Assembly (NCBI GenBank): GCA_006384855.1
Contig: VCJN01003259.1
Location: 124,001 to 188,000, forward strand
Direction: 5' to 3'
Source: Tetraselmis striata
Taxonomy: Eukaryota > Chlorophyta > Chlorodendrophyceae > Chlorodendrales > Chlorodendraceae
Length of the DNA: 64,000 nt
The translations under genes were made by a program, and so were the position numbers. Positions 33,371-44,576 of this stretch are shown here, one piece after another (positions within the stretch are counted from its first letter, which is position 1; every line of letters starts with the position of its first letter). Below the pieces are notes generated by a model that did not search any database, had not been told where the DNA came from, and was given only the letters and a program-made list of their open reading frames with translations.

Positions 33371-35253
33371 ATGGAGTTTTAGCGGTTTGAGGGCATTACC
33401 ACCTCCCGATTGGGTAACCACTCAGTTGTGTATTGTATACAAACGGTGCCGGCACGGTGATAAGAACACTGGGAATGAGGACCTGCCATGCCTGCAAGAG
33501 GTCAAATCTAGGTAAAACGGACCGTGGCGGAGGTTCTTATGGGTTGCATTCAGGCCCGGAGGGAGGCTAGTAAGGGTTCCCATAGAAACGTCAGCACCTG
33601 TATGTGAAATATACATTTACATATGCAATGACCCCTCTCTGCCCCATGAATCGAAAAGTGCTATATTTTAATCAAAGATTTTTGGGTTTAATGCTCTAGC
33701 GATATTCGAAACTTCGACCCCCCCCCCCCCCCCCCCCCCCCCCTCATTGCGTTTGTCTCTGACATCGCCGTCACTGAGAACCCTATATCCCAGTAAAGTG
33801 TGCAAGGCGCCCTCGGCGCACCTGCTTGCTCGCGTCACACAGTGCACAGCGGCAGCCACTGGCCACCGCGCCGATGGCGCTGACCCGGCCAAGCACCCGG
33901 TCCTGCACGATCACGCGCGCGCCGCCCTCCACCTTCAGCTGTTGCAGCGAGGCGACGTCCTGGACAGTTGCGCAGTGCTCTGTCGGCAAGCATGGGGGGG
34001 CAGTCAGGATTGCCATGTCAGCCTTGCTGGCGCAGGATGAAGGGAGGGCTGGGCTCGGCGGTGCGGGTAGCTCACCGAGGTCGGCCTGGCTGGCCAGGAG
34101 CACCGCCTCCTCAGAGGGCAGCAGGCGCAGCAGCGCATCCGCCGCCCCGGACTTGCAGCATCTGTAGGGCTTCAGATTGGCGAATCGCAGCTCGGTTCCG
34201 GCGCCGAGTTGCGCTCGCTCGCCCGCCAGCAGCCGCCAGTATCGCTGGTGCAGCCGCATTGTGCACTGGCCCTTCCAGGAGCCGTCGGCCAGCTCCAGCG
34301 TGGCGCCCTCCGGGGCGGAGGTGCCGTCCTGCTCGTTGGTTCGGTCCGCGAGGGCGCCTAGCAGATGAGGGCACCGCCCTGCATCAGCTACACGTGAAGG
34401 GGGGGGGGTACCACCTGGCTGGCTCTGTTCGCAGCATGGCCGCGAACACGCAGGGGGATGGGCGCACCAGCGTAGTGCATTCTCAGCCCCGTAACCTCCA
34501 CCTCGGTGCAGCCGCCACCGAGAGCCCGGGAGGCCGCGACAGCCGACAGAGTGGCGGTGCTCTGTGTGCTAGCGGACGCCCCATCGCCGGCAGCCGTCGC
34601 TTTGCCAGCAGCCTGGGTCAAGTAGGGCACGTTTACCAATGCCTGGAACGATTCCACTACAAGGGAAGTGAGGATAGGCGGGTCTAGCATGTGACAGGCG
34701 CCTCGATTAGCCTCATCGCCTGATATACTATGGATATGCTGGCTGAATTCTCATTAATATTGATTAATATGATGATAATATATTTATTCGCATGCTGCTA
34801 TTTCGATTGTGGGCGGCGCAGCACCTGCCGCGCCGTCGACTGTTGCAGCTTGGCGTACAGGTGGGTGTGTGCGATGGCCTCCGTAACTCCTCCAGGATAC
34901 TTCAGCAGAAGGCTCACCAACTCGCGGCGTACCCAGTCCATGTCGACGCCCTGTTTGCCAGGCACCAGCGCCACTCAGAGCCCGCACCCCCCCCCCTCTC
35001 CCCCCCCCCCCCCCCCCCCCCCCGCCCCCGGCCCCAACTCCGCCGCCACCCCGTTGAGATGCACGCGCCTGCCGGCGCACCCGAACCCCCGTATCGCGCT
35101 GCTTCTCGTGCGATGCCCACCAGCCCCCGCGCAAAAATGAGCGAAACTTCAGGTTGGTATGGCGCTAGGTGTGTGTGCGAGGCGCACCTGCACGCTGTCG
35201 GGCTGGGCGGGCACGGTCAACGCCGCGTGCAGTGCGCGGACCGTCGTCTCCAT
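28933..35253 (-). CDS. MCM domain-containing protein 2-like (MCMDC2), partly resolved exon model
   Basis: Animal and plant MCMDC2 proteins are diverged MCMs that act in meiotic recombination. Well-supported exons, 5' to 3': 33979-33822, 33138-33052, 32913-32784, 32654-32581, 32399-32154; the last four join in phase. Probable others: 35253-35188 (start METTVRALHA), about 34975-34825, about 34682-34415, about 34357-34076, 32025-31919, 31398-31298, about 30740-30600, about 30140-29870, about 29169-28933. Similarity by eye runs in order: LVSLLLKYPGGVTEAIA (N-terminus), CRCALCDASK (half zinc finger), VTIQRHVASGALAPQLPLIL then GDLLAEGEVVALDMVAV (MCM OB fold), ALCLEIGPETILWAAKG, WPVLMAAWLDVPARSDN and AEAQLVGFVSVTDV (lid-like). 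No intact Walker A or B is seen, as expected for MCMDC2. It could be another diverged MCM. The 3' end is unresolved. Confidence 0.55.
33330..33369. repeat. (GA)n microsatellite
   Basis: GA dinucleotide run of about 40 nt inside an intron of the MCMDC2-like gene. Confidence 0.95.
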
Positions 35254-35711
35254 GTCCACGCGGCTTGGCAGCTACGAGTAGCCGGGTATCTCGCAGCACG
35301 GCGCCGCCGTCAGGCACGACACGCTGCCGGGGCGACTCGGAGGTAGGGGGGGGGGGGGGGGGGGGGGGGGAGTAGACACCCGCAAAGGTGGAGATGCTCC
35401 TGTAGGAAAGCGCGTGCAAGCTGCTGGCGGCAGGTGAGGGTTCGCGGCTGAGGAAGATAAGCGGGGTGTTGTGACCGCGAGAGCGTGGGCAAGAGTTGCA
35501 TCAACAGCAGTAGCTCTCGGCGGTGCGCAGGTTGCCTGTGGCTGTTTTTGAATATTTCAATTTTCAAATGTAACGACTATAGTCAAAGATTACAGCGACT
35601 TCGTAGCTGGATTGCTGCCTAAACGGCCGTCGTAGAGACGCTGCAAGGGTTTCACTGCCAGTCCTGTCCCGGGGGCGGAAAAAATGATTATAGCGACTTC
35701 CTCCGTACCGG
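35254..35711. other. Upstream of the MCMDC2-like gene
   Basis: Contains a 25-nt poly-G run and then GC-balanced sequence without coding signal, up to the LINE 3' tail. Confidence 0.4.
35346..35370. repeat. 25-nt poly-G run
   Basis: Uninterrupted G run just upstream of the inferred start of the MCMDC2-like gene. Confidence 0.95.
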
Positions 35712-35792
35712 GTACCGGTGAATTACAAAAAGGGCAGTAACAAATCCACCTCCTAGAAACAGTGGTACTAGAAAATCAACACAGCAAGCCGC

Positions 35793-36426
35793 CTAAAAGC
35801 GGCCCGCATTCCGCATGAGGCGGGATGGATGAGTGATGCGCACACGGTTCAGAGTCCGGGCCACGCGTGCACGTGTGTGTGTGGGTGATCCTCGGACGTT
35901 CTGTGCAGCTTCAGCAACGGGATGGCAGACGAATCTGCGCCGTCTGATGAGGCAGCGAGCGCGCTCTCGAGCGGCCACCAAGCTCAGGACCCCGAGGAAA
36001 TCTCTTGCGAGCAAGGCCTCATGGTGAGCCCGGGTGATGCACCAAGTGCCCCGCGATGAGACGGCACCCCGATCCGCAGCCAAGCATGCGATACCGCGCA
36101 CTGTGCGGCGCACCCCCTTGCTTACCTCACCCACTGTGCCGAAGACCATGCCCGTGTACTCCGACAAATCCAGGATGTCGCGAAGAGGACCCTTCTGTCC
36201 GGGCTCCGTGTTGTGCCACGCCGCATCCCGCGCTGCCAGCCCCCGTTGTATGTCGCCCAACAGGGAGCGCTCAAACCGATCCACAGCCGTGGCCCGGGGC
36301 ACTGTAGTGTACTTGACCCCGTACGTACCGCATAGTCTTGAACTCCAGCAGCGTGGACTTCAAGCTCCGGGGATCATAGCTCCCGGTCACGACGTTGAAC
36401 TCCGGAAGGGAGAGCTCTGCGTCCGG
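35793..36426 (-). pseudogene. LINE-like ORF, C-terminal part (3' side of nested insertion)
   Basis: Encodes the end of the element's protein: ATAVDRFERSLLGDIQRGLA, GPLRDILDLSEYTGMVFGTV and a basic tail RCLIRRRRFVCHP, nearly identical to 61509-62100. An extra GTAC at about 36323-36327 relative to the other copy breaks the frame, and the nested element cuts the rest off. The domain is the region after reverse transcriptase, probably endonuclease-like. Non-functional. Confidence 0.7.
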
Positions 36427-36458
36427 CCACTCGTCGAAACGGGGTCCGCCTAACCGCG
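36427..36458 (+). repeat. Left 32-bp terminal inverted repeat
   Basis: Exact reverse complement of 41237-41268. Confidence 0.9.
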
Positions 36459-37654
36459 TTTAACGACTACCACGCGCGATTAGTCGCCTGTATATATCGC
36501 GCCTAACGTTAGGCGTCACAGTACTTTAAACTTGGCGGTAAGGATGAGTACGGCAGCGGAGCCCTGCATCAAAGTACTATAGCGAGTAGCGGGTACTCGG
36601 TAGTCACGAGTGCACAAAGTACGACACGAGTACACGAGTCACTGTACTTTACGGGAATCGCCGCCCTTCATATCTGCTATTAGGCGCGCGCCTCCTCACG
36701 AGTACGCGCGGAAGATACCCGCGTGATGACGAGTGATGATGACGAGCAGGCGGGGCAGTAGGGTACTGGTCGATACACAACAAAGGCTGCAAAAATGCAT
36801 TACACGGTAGTCACGGTTGGTTTTGTGATTTAATAAAGGTGAGGTGACAGGCTGGATCAGCGGCCAATGAGCGTCGAGCTTCGGGGTGTGGTTAAGCGGA
36901 CATGGGCGCGCCTACTCCTAGCTGGCAAATTTAACGTCAAGGCACCGGACATTTTCGGATTTATGGCGGAGGGGTCGGCAACTGCATAAAGTATTAGGGA
37001 AATACTAGAAATTTAATTACAATGGGTCTACTACCGCCCCCGGCCCGTGCCCGCCCCCCCTGGCCTGCGGCCGGCTGGCTCCGCTGCCGCCGGCCTCTTC
37101 CTGGCGCCGGCACGTGGTGTTATGCCCGCTGTCGGCTCGGGTGCTGACTGCCCCTTATTGCCCGCAGCTACTTCTGGGGCATGCTATTCATGGCAGCTGC
37201 TGCCATCTGCTGCGCCCCGCGGCTAGGGAGCTTGTTTGACGGGGCTGGCATGATGCCGCCGCGCGCTCCCGTTGCGCTTGCTTCCTCTGGCGTCCAGCCT
37301 GCATCCTCGCAGTAGCGTCCTGAAGCGCCGGGGATCTAGCCGCACGGGGAACATGAGCTCGTCGAGCGAGCGGGGGAGGGGGGCTGTAGCCGGTAGACAG
37401 GTCTTGCACCGGAGCGCCGTTCTGGTCGATTCCGGACTGCGGTAGTGATGAAAGAAAAAACACTTAGTCGCCGACACTCGCTCGGGCAGCGACAACGTCA
37501 GCAGCTAGCTACACGATGAGCAGGTAAACCGGCCGGCAAGCGCACCTTTGCACTAGGGATGCAAAGAACCCTTGCTGCATGCGTCGGCTTCATCGATTTA
37601 AGCAAGGCAGCTTGCTCCTCCTCCACGGTCAATTAGGGTGGGCAGACGGGCCGT

Positions 37655-37948
37655 TCAGCTTGACCAGTCAAAAACGCTCGACGTGTCATCGGCGCTGACT
37701 GTCGTGAGGTAGTAGCGCAGGGGCGGGCCGCGCGGGACAGGCGGGGGCTCGCGTGCTCCTCTCGGCAGCATGATATCTTCCCACGACGCGTCATCCGTCC
37801 CGGCAGCGGCATGGAAGGTGCTGACGGGGGCCATGGTGGCACGGGGGGCGAGCAGGGCGATCTGCTCTGCATGCGAAGCGGTCAGCATAAATAGGCGAAG
37901 AGGAAGTGCCGAAGAGTGAAAGTGCGCGCGCGGCTGGTGGCTCATCAC
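37655..37948 (-). other. Open frame of unknown identity inside the TIR element
   Basis: 97 codons from a minus-strand ATG; the C-terminal half looks protein-like (DDASWEDIMLPRGA, PPLRYYLTTVSADD) and ends in a stop. It may be a 3' exon of a transposon gene. A second minus-strand stretch at 37223-37495 includes RSLDELMFPVRLDPRRFRTL. Neither is recognised. Confidence 0.25.
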
Positions 37949-39506
37949 GTACTTTATATCATTGCATCAGTCTCGAGTAGTAATGGTACCTCGGTACCCG
38001 GGGCGTCACAATAACATAATCAATGACACTACGATGCATCTCCTGTTGTATGTAATGCATAACGCGTTTCACATTAATCTTATTGCTGAACAGATTACAT
38101 GCAAATCAACATACATACCACAAATGACATGAAATTCACAAAAGTACAGATGTGTATAACTAACGGCAAAGACAAATGCAAACTTTTGTGTCAACATCGG
38201 TTGACAATGCTTGCTCGCGACGATACTGCAGTACACCGCGGCATCCATGCGTAACATTGACCCATGTTGTCAGTATCAAAAAAAAATGTTGTGAGTGTGT
38301 CAGGAAAATTAGTGAAGCAGGCATGCGCGCAATATGTGCAAGCATAATGCAGATTGGCCATGTTTCGTAAGATAGTATTGCTTAACATTACATTTGGAAA
38401 CCCCAGACCCAACCGACGCCTATATGTATCATGCGCCTGCCATACTACGCAACTGCTCCCGCAACATATGGATATGCTCAATTCACACACGCCACGGTTG
38501 CTACGTATATGCTACTACTGCATGGCATCAACACCGCCATCATCCTCATCGAGGGCGGCGATGTCGTAGGCATGGGAGTGCTTCAAGTAGGAGCACGACC
38601 ACCCGTGCCGGGCTGCACTATGAGCATCAGCGCAAAGTGCAGGAAAGCAACAACAACATGTAAGATGCTTCAGCAATAATATATCACACAGGTGGCCCAT
38701 CACCTGATCATCTGCCTCGGCACAGCGTCACCGGCGGCCCTTTGCCGCCGCCCCCTGCCAGCAGTGCCGCTGGCCTCTGTCCATGTATATGTGACAAGTC
38801 TGCCATGCACAATCCTGGGCGGGAAGACAAAGTCATGCTGGAAGACAGTGTTGATCGGGCCCTCCCACAGTCCAGTGCTCATAGGCGTTGATAGCACGCA
38901 TCTCCAACTGCAAACACAACGGGAGGCGAAGTCATCGCGCTGTTTTTGAGGTGGCGCTCAGCGACAACGAAATAAGTTACCTTGACCTACAAGCTACGGG
39001 CAGCTACGGAGGTATTCTTCGCAGCCTTCATGAACATCGCGGCAGCAAAGGACATCACTCCGTGCATGAATAAGTTGCATGACGGCAATTTCCCGATGGA
39101 TAGAACTGCATGGCAACCTTGACGCATTGAGTGCTCAGTGCATGGAGCACTGCAAACATGGAGATCAAGCAGGGCTTCCGCAACGGCAGCAACCAACAGC
39201 CCCAGCACCTGCTCAAGTCCGGCAAGGTGATGCTCTCCAGGACTGGCCAAGTCACGACGCGCAACACCTTGATCGCGCACCACCGTGACACGCATGGACC
39301 AGCCCATCGTGCACAGCCCCACCTGCCCAAGGCAAAGGCGTGTGCCGTGAAGGCAGAGATGGCAGAGAAAGCGGCGACGAAGCGAAGGAAGATGTGAATG
39401 CATTAATTACATCTAGTGAGCGTGTCCCTACCCCTTCTCGCCCTTACTGGATTTGCCATAGACAACCATGTCACATGAGCGGCAGGTGCTCGGCTCACCG
39501 CTGCCC

Positions 39507-40253
39507 TCAGCCCCCCTCACCGATGCTGAACGCCTCGCCTCCCGCCTCCATCGTTGCTTCGCGCCCCGCCCTCCTCTGCATGAAGTACTTCTTTTCATAT
39601 GGCCCGCACTTTACCGCATCCCACCTGTCAATGCTGTCGTAGCTTTCAGAACTGCGCCGATGTGCGGGGCGCTGAATAGTCGCCTTCGCTGGTGTTGTCT
39701 GAGATACCCGCTCACTCTCGCTCCATGCGCTCCTGCCACTCCGTAGCGCGCAACTTCCGAGCGCGCTCACCCAACTCACGCGCACGCTCTGAGCGCACAG
39801 TTCGGAGCGCCTACTGTTCCAGCTTGTCTGCCTCGCTCTTGCCCGGCAGCGCCTCCCACCGGAATACATAGCCATCCGTCTCTATGGGAAGCGGTGGCGG
39901 GATTGGTGCGCTGAATCCTAGCCCATCACATCGCGCAGAGCATCGCTATCGTCCATCGGGTCCATAAAATGCGCCTCGCACAGCGCATGCAGCTCGCGCA
40001 TTGCGTATACTTTGGGATCATCGAAGGCAGTGAGGAAGGGCCACGCCTTTGGATCACTTGGGCCCACTGAGTAGCCAGTTGGCAGCTCCATGTGGTGGCC
40101 GTGGCCGTTCATGCGGTCGTACATCGCCTCGGTCACCGCCGAGACCAACGCCTCCTCGCGTACCACTGGTAGGCCATCTACTGTGGTGGACTTGCCACAC
40201 TTCCGGCAGAATTCGGAGGCGGCGGGCTGGTGGCCGAAACGGCCAGAACGCAC
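39507..40253 (-). pseudogene. Degenerate ORF of unknown transposon-like protein
   Basis: Open from 40253 (ATG) with FCRKCGKSTTVDGLPV, a possible zinc motif, and AMYDRMNGHGHHMELPTGYS and PKVYAMRELHALCEAHFMDP. It stops after DALRDVMG, but coding continues in another frame as PPPLPIETDGYVFRWEALPG. It is probably a broken protein of the surrounding mobile element. No known family was recognised. Confidence 0.35.
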
Positions 40254-40753
40254 CGAGCGCAGTTCTCACGTCGCGCCATATCGTTGGGGCGCTGCGTCGG
40301 CGCGAAGGGTTTTCAGCCTCCAACCCGCTGTAGCATCAACGGACGATGCGAGAGAACAACGGAGGAACTCAAAAATCCGCCACGGCAACGACCTCAGCTT
40401 CCCCTCCCTCTAGCGATATCGGGTGCGTGTCGGGTGGGATCGGTGCCGAGATGTCTCCGATTATGTTTGGCGTGGGTGGGCTGCAGTGAGTGAGTGGGGC
40501 AAAAAGGGCGGCGTCCGTACCTGATGCGGCCGAGTGCACAGCCGATGTTGACCACTGTGGGCACCACCTGCCCGACAACCGCCAGTAATGTGTACCCATG
40601 GGGTAAGGTTTGCGCTCCGGGGGGCGTGATGCGCAGTAGCCGCGCGCACTGGGGGCAAGCGCGCTATGTGCAGCTCGGGGTGGGTGAGGAAGTTTGCTGT
40701 GTGATGGACGCGGTGCGCGTGGCCCGCATAAAGGATTCTATTATAGTACAGCA

Positions 40754-40880
40754 GTACTAGCGCAGTGTGCAGTGTGCGACAGTGTGCGCCGCAGTGTGCA
40801 ACAGTGTGCAGTGTGCAGTGTGCGACAGTGTGCGCTGCAGTGCGCAGTGTGCAGCAGTGTGCAGTGTGCGACAGCAGTGC
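40754..40880. repeat. GTGTGC/GCAGT-rich tandem repeat
   Basis: Irregular tandem copies of CAGTGTGC and CGACAGTGTGCG units over about 125 nt. Confidence 0.85.
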
Positions 40881-40910
40881 ATAATTAGTTCATGCACGAT
40901 ATCCCGGTAC

Positions 40911-41033
40911 TGGTGTGAATTACAAAAAGGGCAGTTCCCCAGAATTAGAAAATCAACACAGCAAGCCGCCTAAAAGCGGCCTGGTACTGGTACTGGTACT
41001 GGTGTGAATTACAAAAAGGGCAGTTCCGGTACT
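40911..41033 (-). repeat. Two LINE 3'-tail fragments with GGTACT hexamers
   Basis: 40911-40981 is the LINE 3' tail: GGTGTGAATTACAAAAAGGG, then GAAAATCAACACAGCAAG, then the GCCGCCTAAAAGCGGC hairpin. It is followed by four tandem GGTACT-type units and a second partial tail at 41005-41033. Both lie inside the TIR element. Confidence 0.75.
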
Positions 41034-41236
41034 GGTACGCCGTCATATCACGTACCATTTGCGTACGGGTACTGCTATGGCAGTCATGGCGGCGCGGGTA
41101 CTCGCGACCACCGCCGAGATAAGCTGACTGAAAGAGGATATAGGCGCGGTAAGGCGCGGTAAGGCGCGGGGTGATACGGAATACAGTAATCGTACAGTAA
41201 AATTGAGTACGGATACAGTACAAGTACCGTGTTAGT

Positions 41237-41268
41237 CGCGGTTAGGCGGACCCCGTTTCGACGAGTGG
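41237..41268 (-). repeat. Right 32-bp terminal inverted repeat
   Basis: Exact reverse complement of 36427-36458. Confidence 0.9.
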
Positions 41269-42405
41269 CACTAGGTCCTTGAGTTTCTCCTTGGGTACGG
41301 TGTTGCCGAGAGGCACTGCCTGTTGGAACAATTCATCCACCTCCGCCCGCCGTACGGCGATACCTAGGTTGTAAACACAGTGATCGCGGAAGGCATCTGC
41401 GATAGCGTCGTGCTGTACACGCCAGTGAGCGTCTCAAGGCGCCGGGAGATTCATGAGCGCGTCGCCGTACATGTCAACAATGACGGGGTTGTGCTCCGTC
41501 GAGGGCAGAATGATCCGGCTCCCAACCACCGGGGCCAAGCACGGGCTAGGCAGAAAGAAGTACCCGGCAGCGACCTCCCGCAGCTCATGCGGAGTCATGA
41601 CCGTCCGTGCGGTGGGGATGGCCACTGTCCACATGCCTGACGCCGCGTCGAGCTGGTTAAACAAGATCCGTTCCCTACATGTGACAGGGAGAGCGCACAC
41701 CTCATTTCGAAGCCGAGAGTTGTTGGCATGGTCTAGAAATGCCGTCAGCTCCTTTCGCGAGCCCGACGCAGCCTCCACTTCCCGCGCGCATCTGCGTCGC
41801 CGAGATGACCAGCAGTAGCCGCTTGGAGGCGGCCCCACGCCTCGCGCATCTCCGCGGCGTAGCTGTCCGACCCATGAGCATCGTTGAGGAAGTGGTCATA
41901 CCGGCGGGCGGAAGAAGTTGCGTTGAAGCTGCCTCGGCCAAGTACGGACCCGAGCTGTGGATCAAAGAAACAAGGGGTGGGGGTGTTGGTGCCGGAGTTC
42001 CTAGTCAGGAATCTTGGGAGGATGGCATTCATGCAGCCGATAAAGGCGGCATCACGAACGGTAGCCATGCATGCGGCGGATGCCAGCGCCCTTCTACCGA
42101 GTGGGGAGGTGAGGCATGCTGCGCGCCCTGGCCACTGCATCCTCGCTCAAGGTAGCCACCTCCGCTGCCATGGGCGGGGTCGGGGTCGTGCAAAAGCTCC
42201 GCCAGGAAATCGGTGACCACCGGATTGGTGTAGGTGCCGTACGTGGAGGGATCAAAAGAGACCCCTAGCACCTGCTCGACCGCCGCGAGGACGGTGGCAT
42301 CCACCGCCTCCGCAAAGGCCTCCACCTCGGACGGAAGACAATTGCGGAGCCAGTACCCCGCCTACTCGGAAGACAATTGCTGAGCCGTGGTACCGGTATC
42401 GTCGC
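41269..42405 (-). pseudogene. LINE-like ORF, central part (5' side of nested insertion)
   Basis: Minus-strand frames at 42325-42029, 42140-41745 and 41838-41434 read on from one another with shifts. Segments: SFDPSTYGTYTNPVVTDFLA; RDAAFIGCMNAILPRF, typical of the post-RT region of algal LINE-like proteins; FNQLDAASGMWTVAIPTART; and IILPSTEHNPVIVDMYGDAL, shared with the 61.5-62.4 kb copy. Reverse transcriptase itself is absent, so this copy is 5'-truncated near 42405. Several frameshifts make it non-functional. Confidence 0.65.
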
Positions 42406-42910
42406 CTACTCGTTTCAAGTTGAGTCTGATTTTGCCAAGACGGTCGCGCAGGCTGTGTTACCCACACTAGAGCCGAAATTGGCAGAAGTTCGGCGAATAC
42501 GAGGAGGGAAAACGGAGTCAAGGGGAGGAGTGGGGGGGGGGGGGGGTGGGGGGTGTGCTGTGTGTATCACAGCTAAACTGGAAGATGGCAGGCTCAGCTG
42601 ATACGACTGGGTTTATGTCTTCTCGTGCCGCACACGAACGGGCGCAGCGACGGGTGAGATGGCAACCCGTACCACTTGGCAACACATGTAGCCGGAAAAG
42701 CGGGTAGGAAAGAAGGGAACTCCATAAATTAGTTTAGATCATTTCAAGTTGTGTTTACTGGTTTTGTCATTGAAGAGCCAACGAAGAGAGAGGCAGATTG
42801 ATAAAACAGGGGCAGCGCCATGTCACGAAGGGGGCACTGAAAGGGCCACTTTTGCGGGGTCTTGTGGAACTTGGAAGTGTGGAAGGGGCGCGATGTGGCC
42901 GAAGAAGAAC

Positions 42911-44012
42911 TTACCACGTGCCCGGTGAAGGGAGGACGTTGGGGTCGATGTACTCCAGACTGACGTCAAAGTTGGTTGCCCACCCGCCTTGGTGGCGGAC
43001 CTGGGACAACGGGACTCCGATGGAGTTTGCAGCTGAGGCTGCAACCTTGCGAAGGCTATGAGAGGTCCAAGAAGTGCCGGCAAGGCGGGGGGCGGGGGGG
43101 GGGGGGGGGGGGGGGGGGGGGGAGCACCGACGAAGCGACGAACGGCCGTAGACAGCCAGTCCGCCATTGTATAGTCCACGACTTGGACTGCTCGCTCGGG
43201 GTGACCGCCCAGCAATTAGTCTCGGCCAAGGCAACAGGGTCCAGGGGGGTAGACTAAACGTTGTCGATGAAGTGGTGCATGAGACGGGCGACACGGGGGT
43301 GTTCCGACATGGGAAGGAGCGGCACGCGTAGGTCGTCGGGGCCATGTCGGCCGGCGCGGCCCTTATCGCGGTACACATGCATGGTGATGTTGTAGGGGTC
43401 GACGTGCAAGTCCCGCACTCGGCAGGACACACCACCAAGCCCCCTGGCAAAGAACATGAAGTTGACAACGGCGGCCACGAGGGCCCGGAAGAGCATTCAC
43501 AATTAGCTCGGCTCGCTCAACGAAAGAGTAAGCGACGTCGGTATGTAACGAGACGCGCAAAGCAACAGCCTCCATGCGGCGTTGCTAGAGTGGCAGGCCA
43601 CGACGCGCGGCGGTGAGGTGCTTGCTTTCTTCGGCACTGGGGTCGATGTTGTGCAGTTCGACTAACATGTTAGTTGCCGACAGGTAGGGCTGCAGCGACC
43701 AATGTGGCCCCGCTCACCAATCCAAGCGGCGTACCGAACGACGGTAGCAGTGTTTGCCTGCGGCGGGCTTGGGTCCTCGAAGTCGTGGCGGAACTCCGCG
43801 AACCGAGACAGGTTGTCGGCGTAGCTTTTGAGCGTCTGGTGTTGAGCGTCTGGCGTGAGGGTGTTGGAGAGGAGGTCGAGTGTACGATGCCCCAACTCGT
43901 CCGAGCCGAATGCTTCATGTAGACGGGCCCGGAGTGAAGCAGTCCATGGGGTGGCGAGAGTCTCTTGCTCGTCAAACACGTAAGTGCGACGTTTGCCCGA
44001 GGGGTATAACAT
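42911..44012 (-). pseudogene. Tyrosine recombinase (phage-integrase fold), decayed, with internal poly-G/C expansion
   Basis: N-terminal SAM-like part: ATPWTASLRARLHEAFGSDE and LKSYADNLSRFAEFRHDFED, then WIGERGHIG. The catalytic part has GGVSCRVRDLHVDPYNITMH, then TSHSLRKVAASAANSIGVPL (HxxR box), RHQGGW and the tyrosine in SLEYIDPNVLP. Stops and shifts occur near 43258-43500. A 29-nt G run (43094-43122; poly-C on the coding strand) sits between VGA and RLAGTSWTSHSL, where the sister copy has only a short Pro/Ala codon stretch. Confidence 0.65.
43094..43122. repeat. 29-nt poly-G run inside a recombinase pseudogene
   Basis: Uninterrupted G run, C on the coding strand, reading as polyproline. 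The homologous position of the plus-strand copy (about 48810-48830) has GCTGCCCCTCCCGCCGGC instead. Confidence 0.95.
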
Positions 44013-44576
44013 GAGGCCGGGCCATTCGGCGAAACAATCGGCCGCGAAATAATTGCCGGCAATCGGACGGTAACTGCTTGACGGGTTAGTCCGGGCACCA
44101 GCACGGGTTTGCGGGGCAATGTTTAGGTGGGCGAGCCGCCATGCGCGCCCATCGATCTTGTAGCGTCTGTCTCGCGCGAAATGTAAACGGGCGAATGTTG
44201 GTCGTTGCGAAGTAGTGTAACCCGTAGAGGAACTACAACCGACAGACGCATTGGTGAAATTGTACGGGAGCGGGTTGTTAAGCCATCATGTGCAGGTGTG
44301 CGAATGGTTGAGCCGCACTCGGCTGTGTTTGTAAGAAGCGCCGCACATAGGGAGGTCTAAATGAAGTCTATAGGGTAGGGGGGTCCGGTCCGGACACGGG
44401 GTGCTCATCCCGTCGTAGGTTGCAGAGCTGTCATGGTTCGCCGTGCGGCGGTCATCGATAAGAAGGGTGGCCTCGCAAAGCGCCAGCGGTTCCGACGGAA
44501 GGTGCGCCACGTCATTGCTCGTGCTCCTTTCGCGGCCACGCCCCCGACCGCCACCGCGTCCACGTCCACCCCCGCG

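Larger units (their letters stand above)
36427..41268. mobile_element. 4.8-kb TIR DNA element nested in the LINE copy (possibly CACTA-like)
   Basis: Positions 36427-36458 and 41237-41268 are perfect 32-bp inverted repeats (start CCACTCGTCGAAACGG). They lie exactly where the surrounding LINE copy is interrupted. If the ends are read as CACTCG...CGAGTG, the flanks share a 2-bp GC duplication. CACT ends recall CACTA/EnSpm elements, but no transposase was recognised inside, so this may be non-autonomous or decayed. The interior holds a degenerate minus-strand frame at 39.9-40.25 kb, an open frame at 37.66-37.95 kb, GTGTGC-rich tandem repeats and extra LINE tails. Confidence 0.7.
35712..42405 (-). 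mobile_element. LINE-like retroelement copy, split by a nested TIR element
   Basis: The 3' part (35712-36426) and the 5' part (41269-about 42405) together match one collinear element when compared with the copy at 61448-62420. The homology breaks at the same base on both sides (after GCGTCCGG; before CACTAGGTCC), where a 4.8-kb element with inverted repeats sits. The element's 3' end (left on the plus strand) has the shared tail: the GCCGCCTAAAAGCGGC hairpin and GAATTACAAAAAGGG. In this copy the tail also holds a short extra segment at about 35737-35766. Confidence 0.75.

Noticed and set aside
34784-35134. Glycine- or proline-rich open frames over poly-G/C tracts
   Set aside because: Translations of homopolymer runs in intronic or intergenic DNA; the same pattern recurs at every run in the window.
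38360-39400. Host gene candidate on either strand at 38.4-39.4 kb
   Set aside because: Several open frames of 60-140 codons but none with recognisable domains or consistent splice structure; they lie inside the TIR element.
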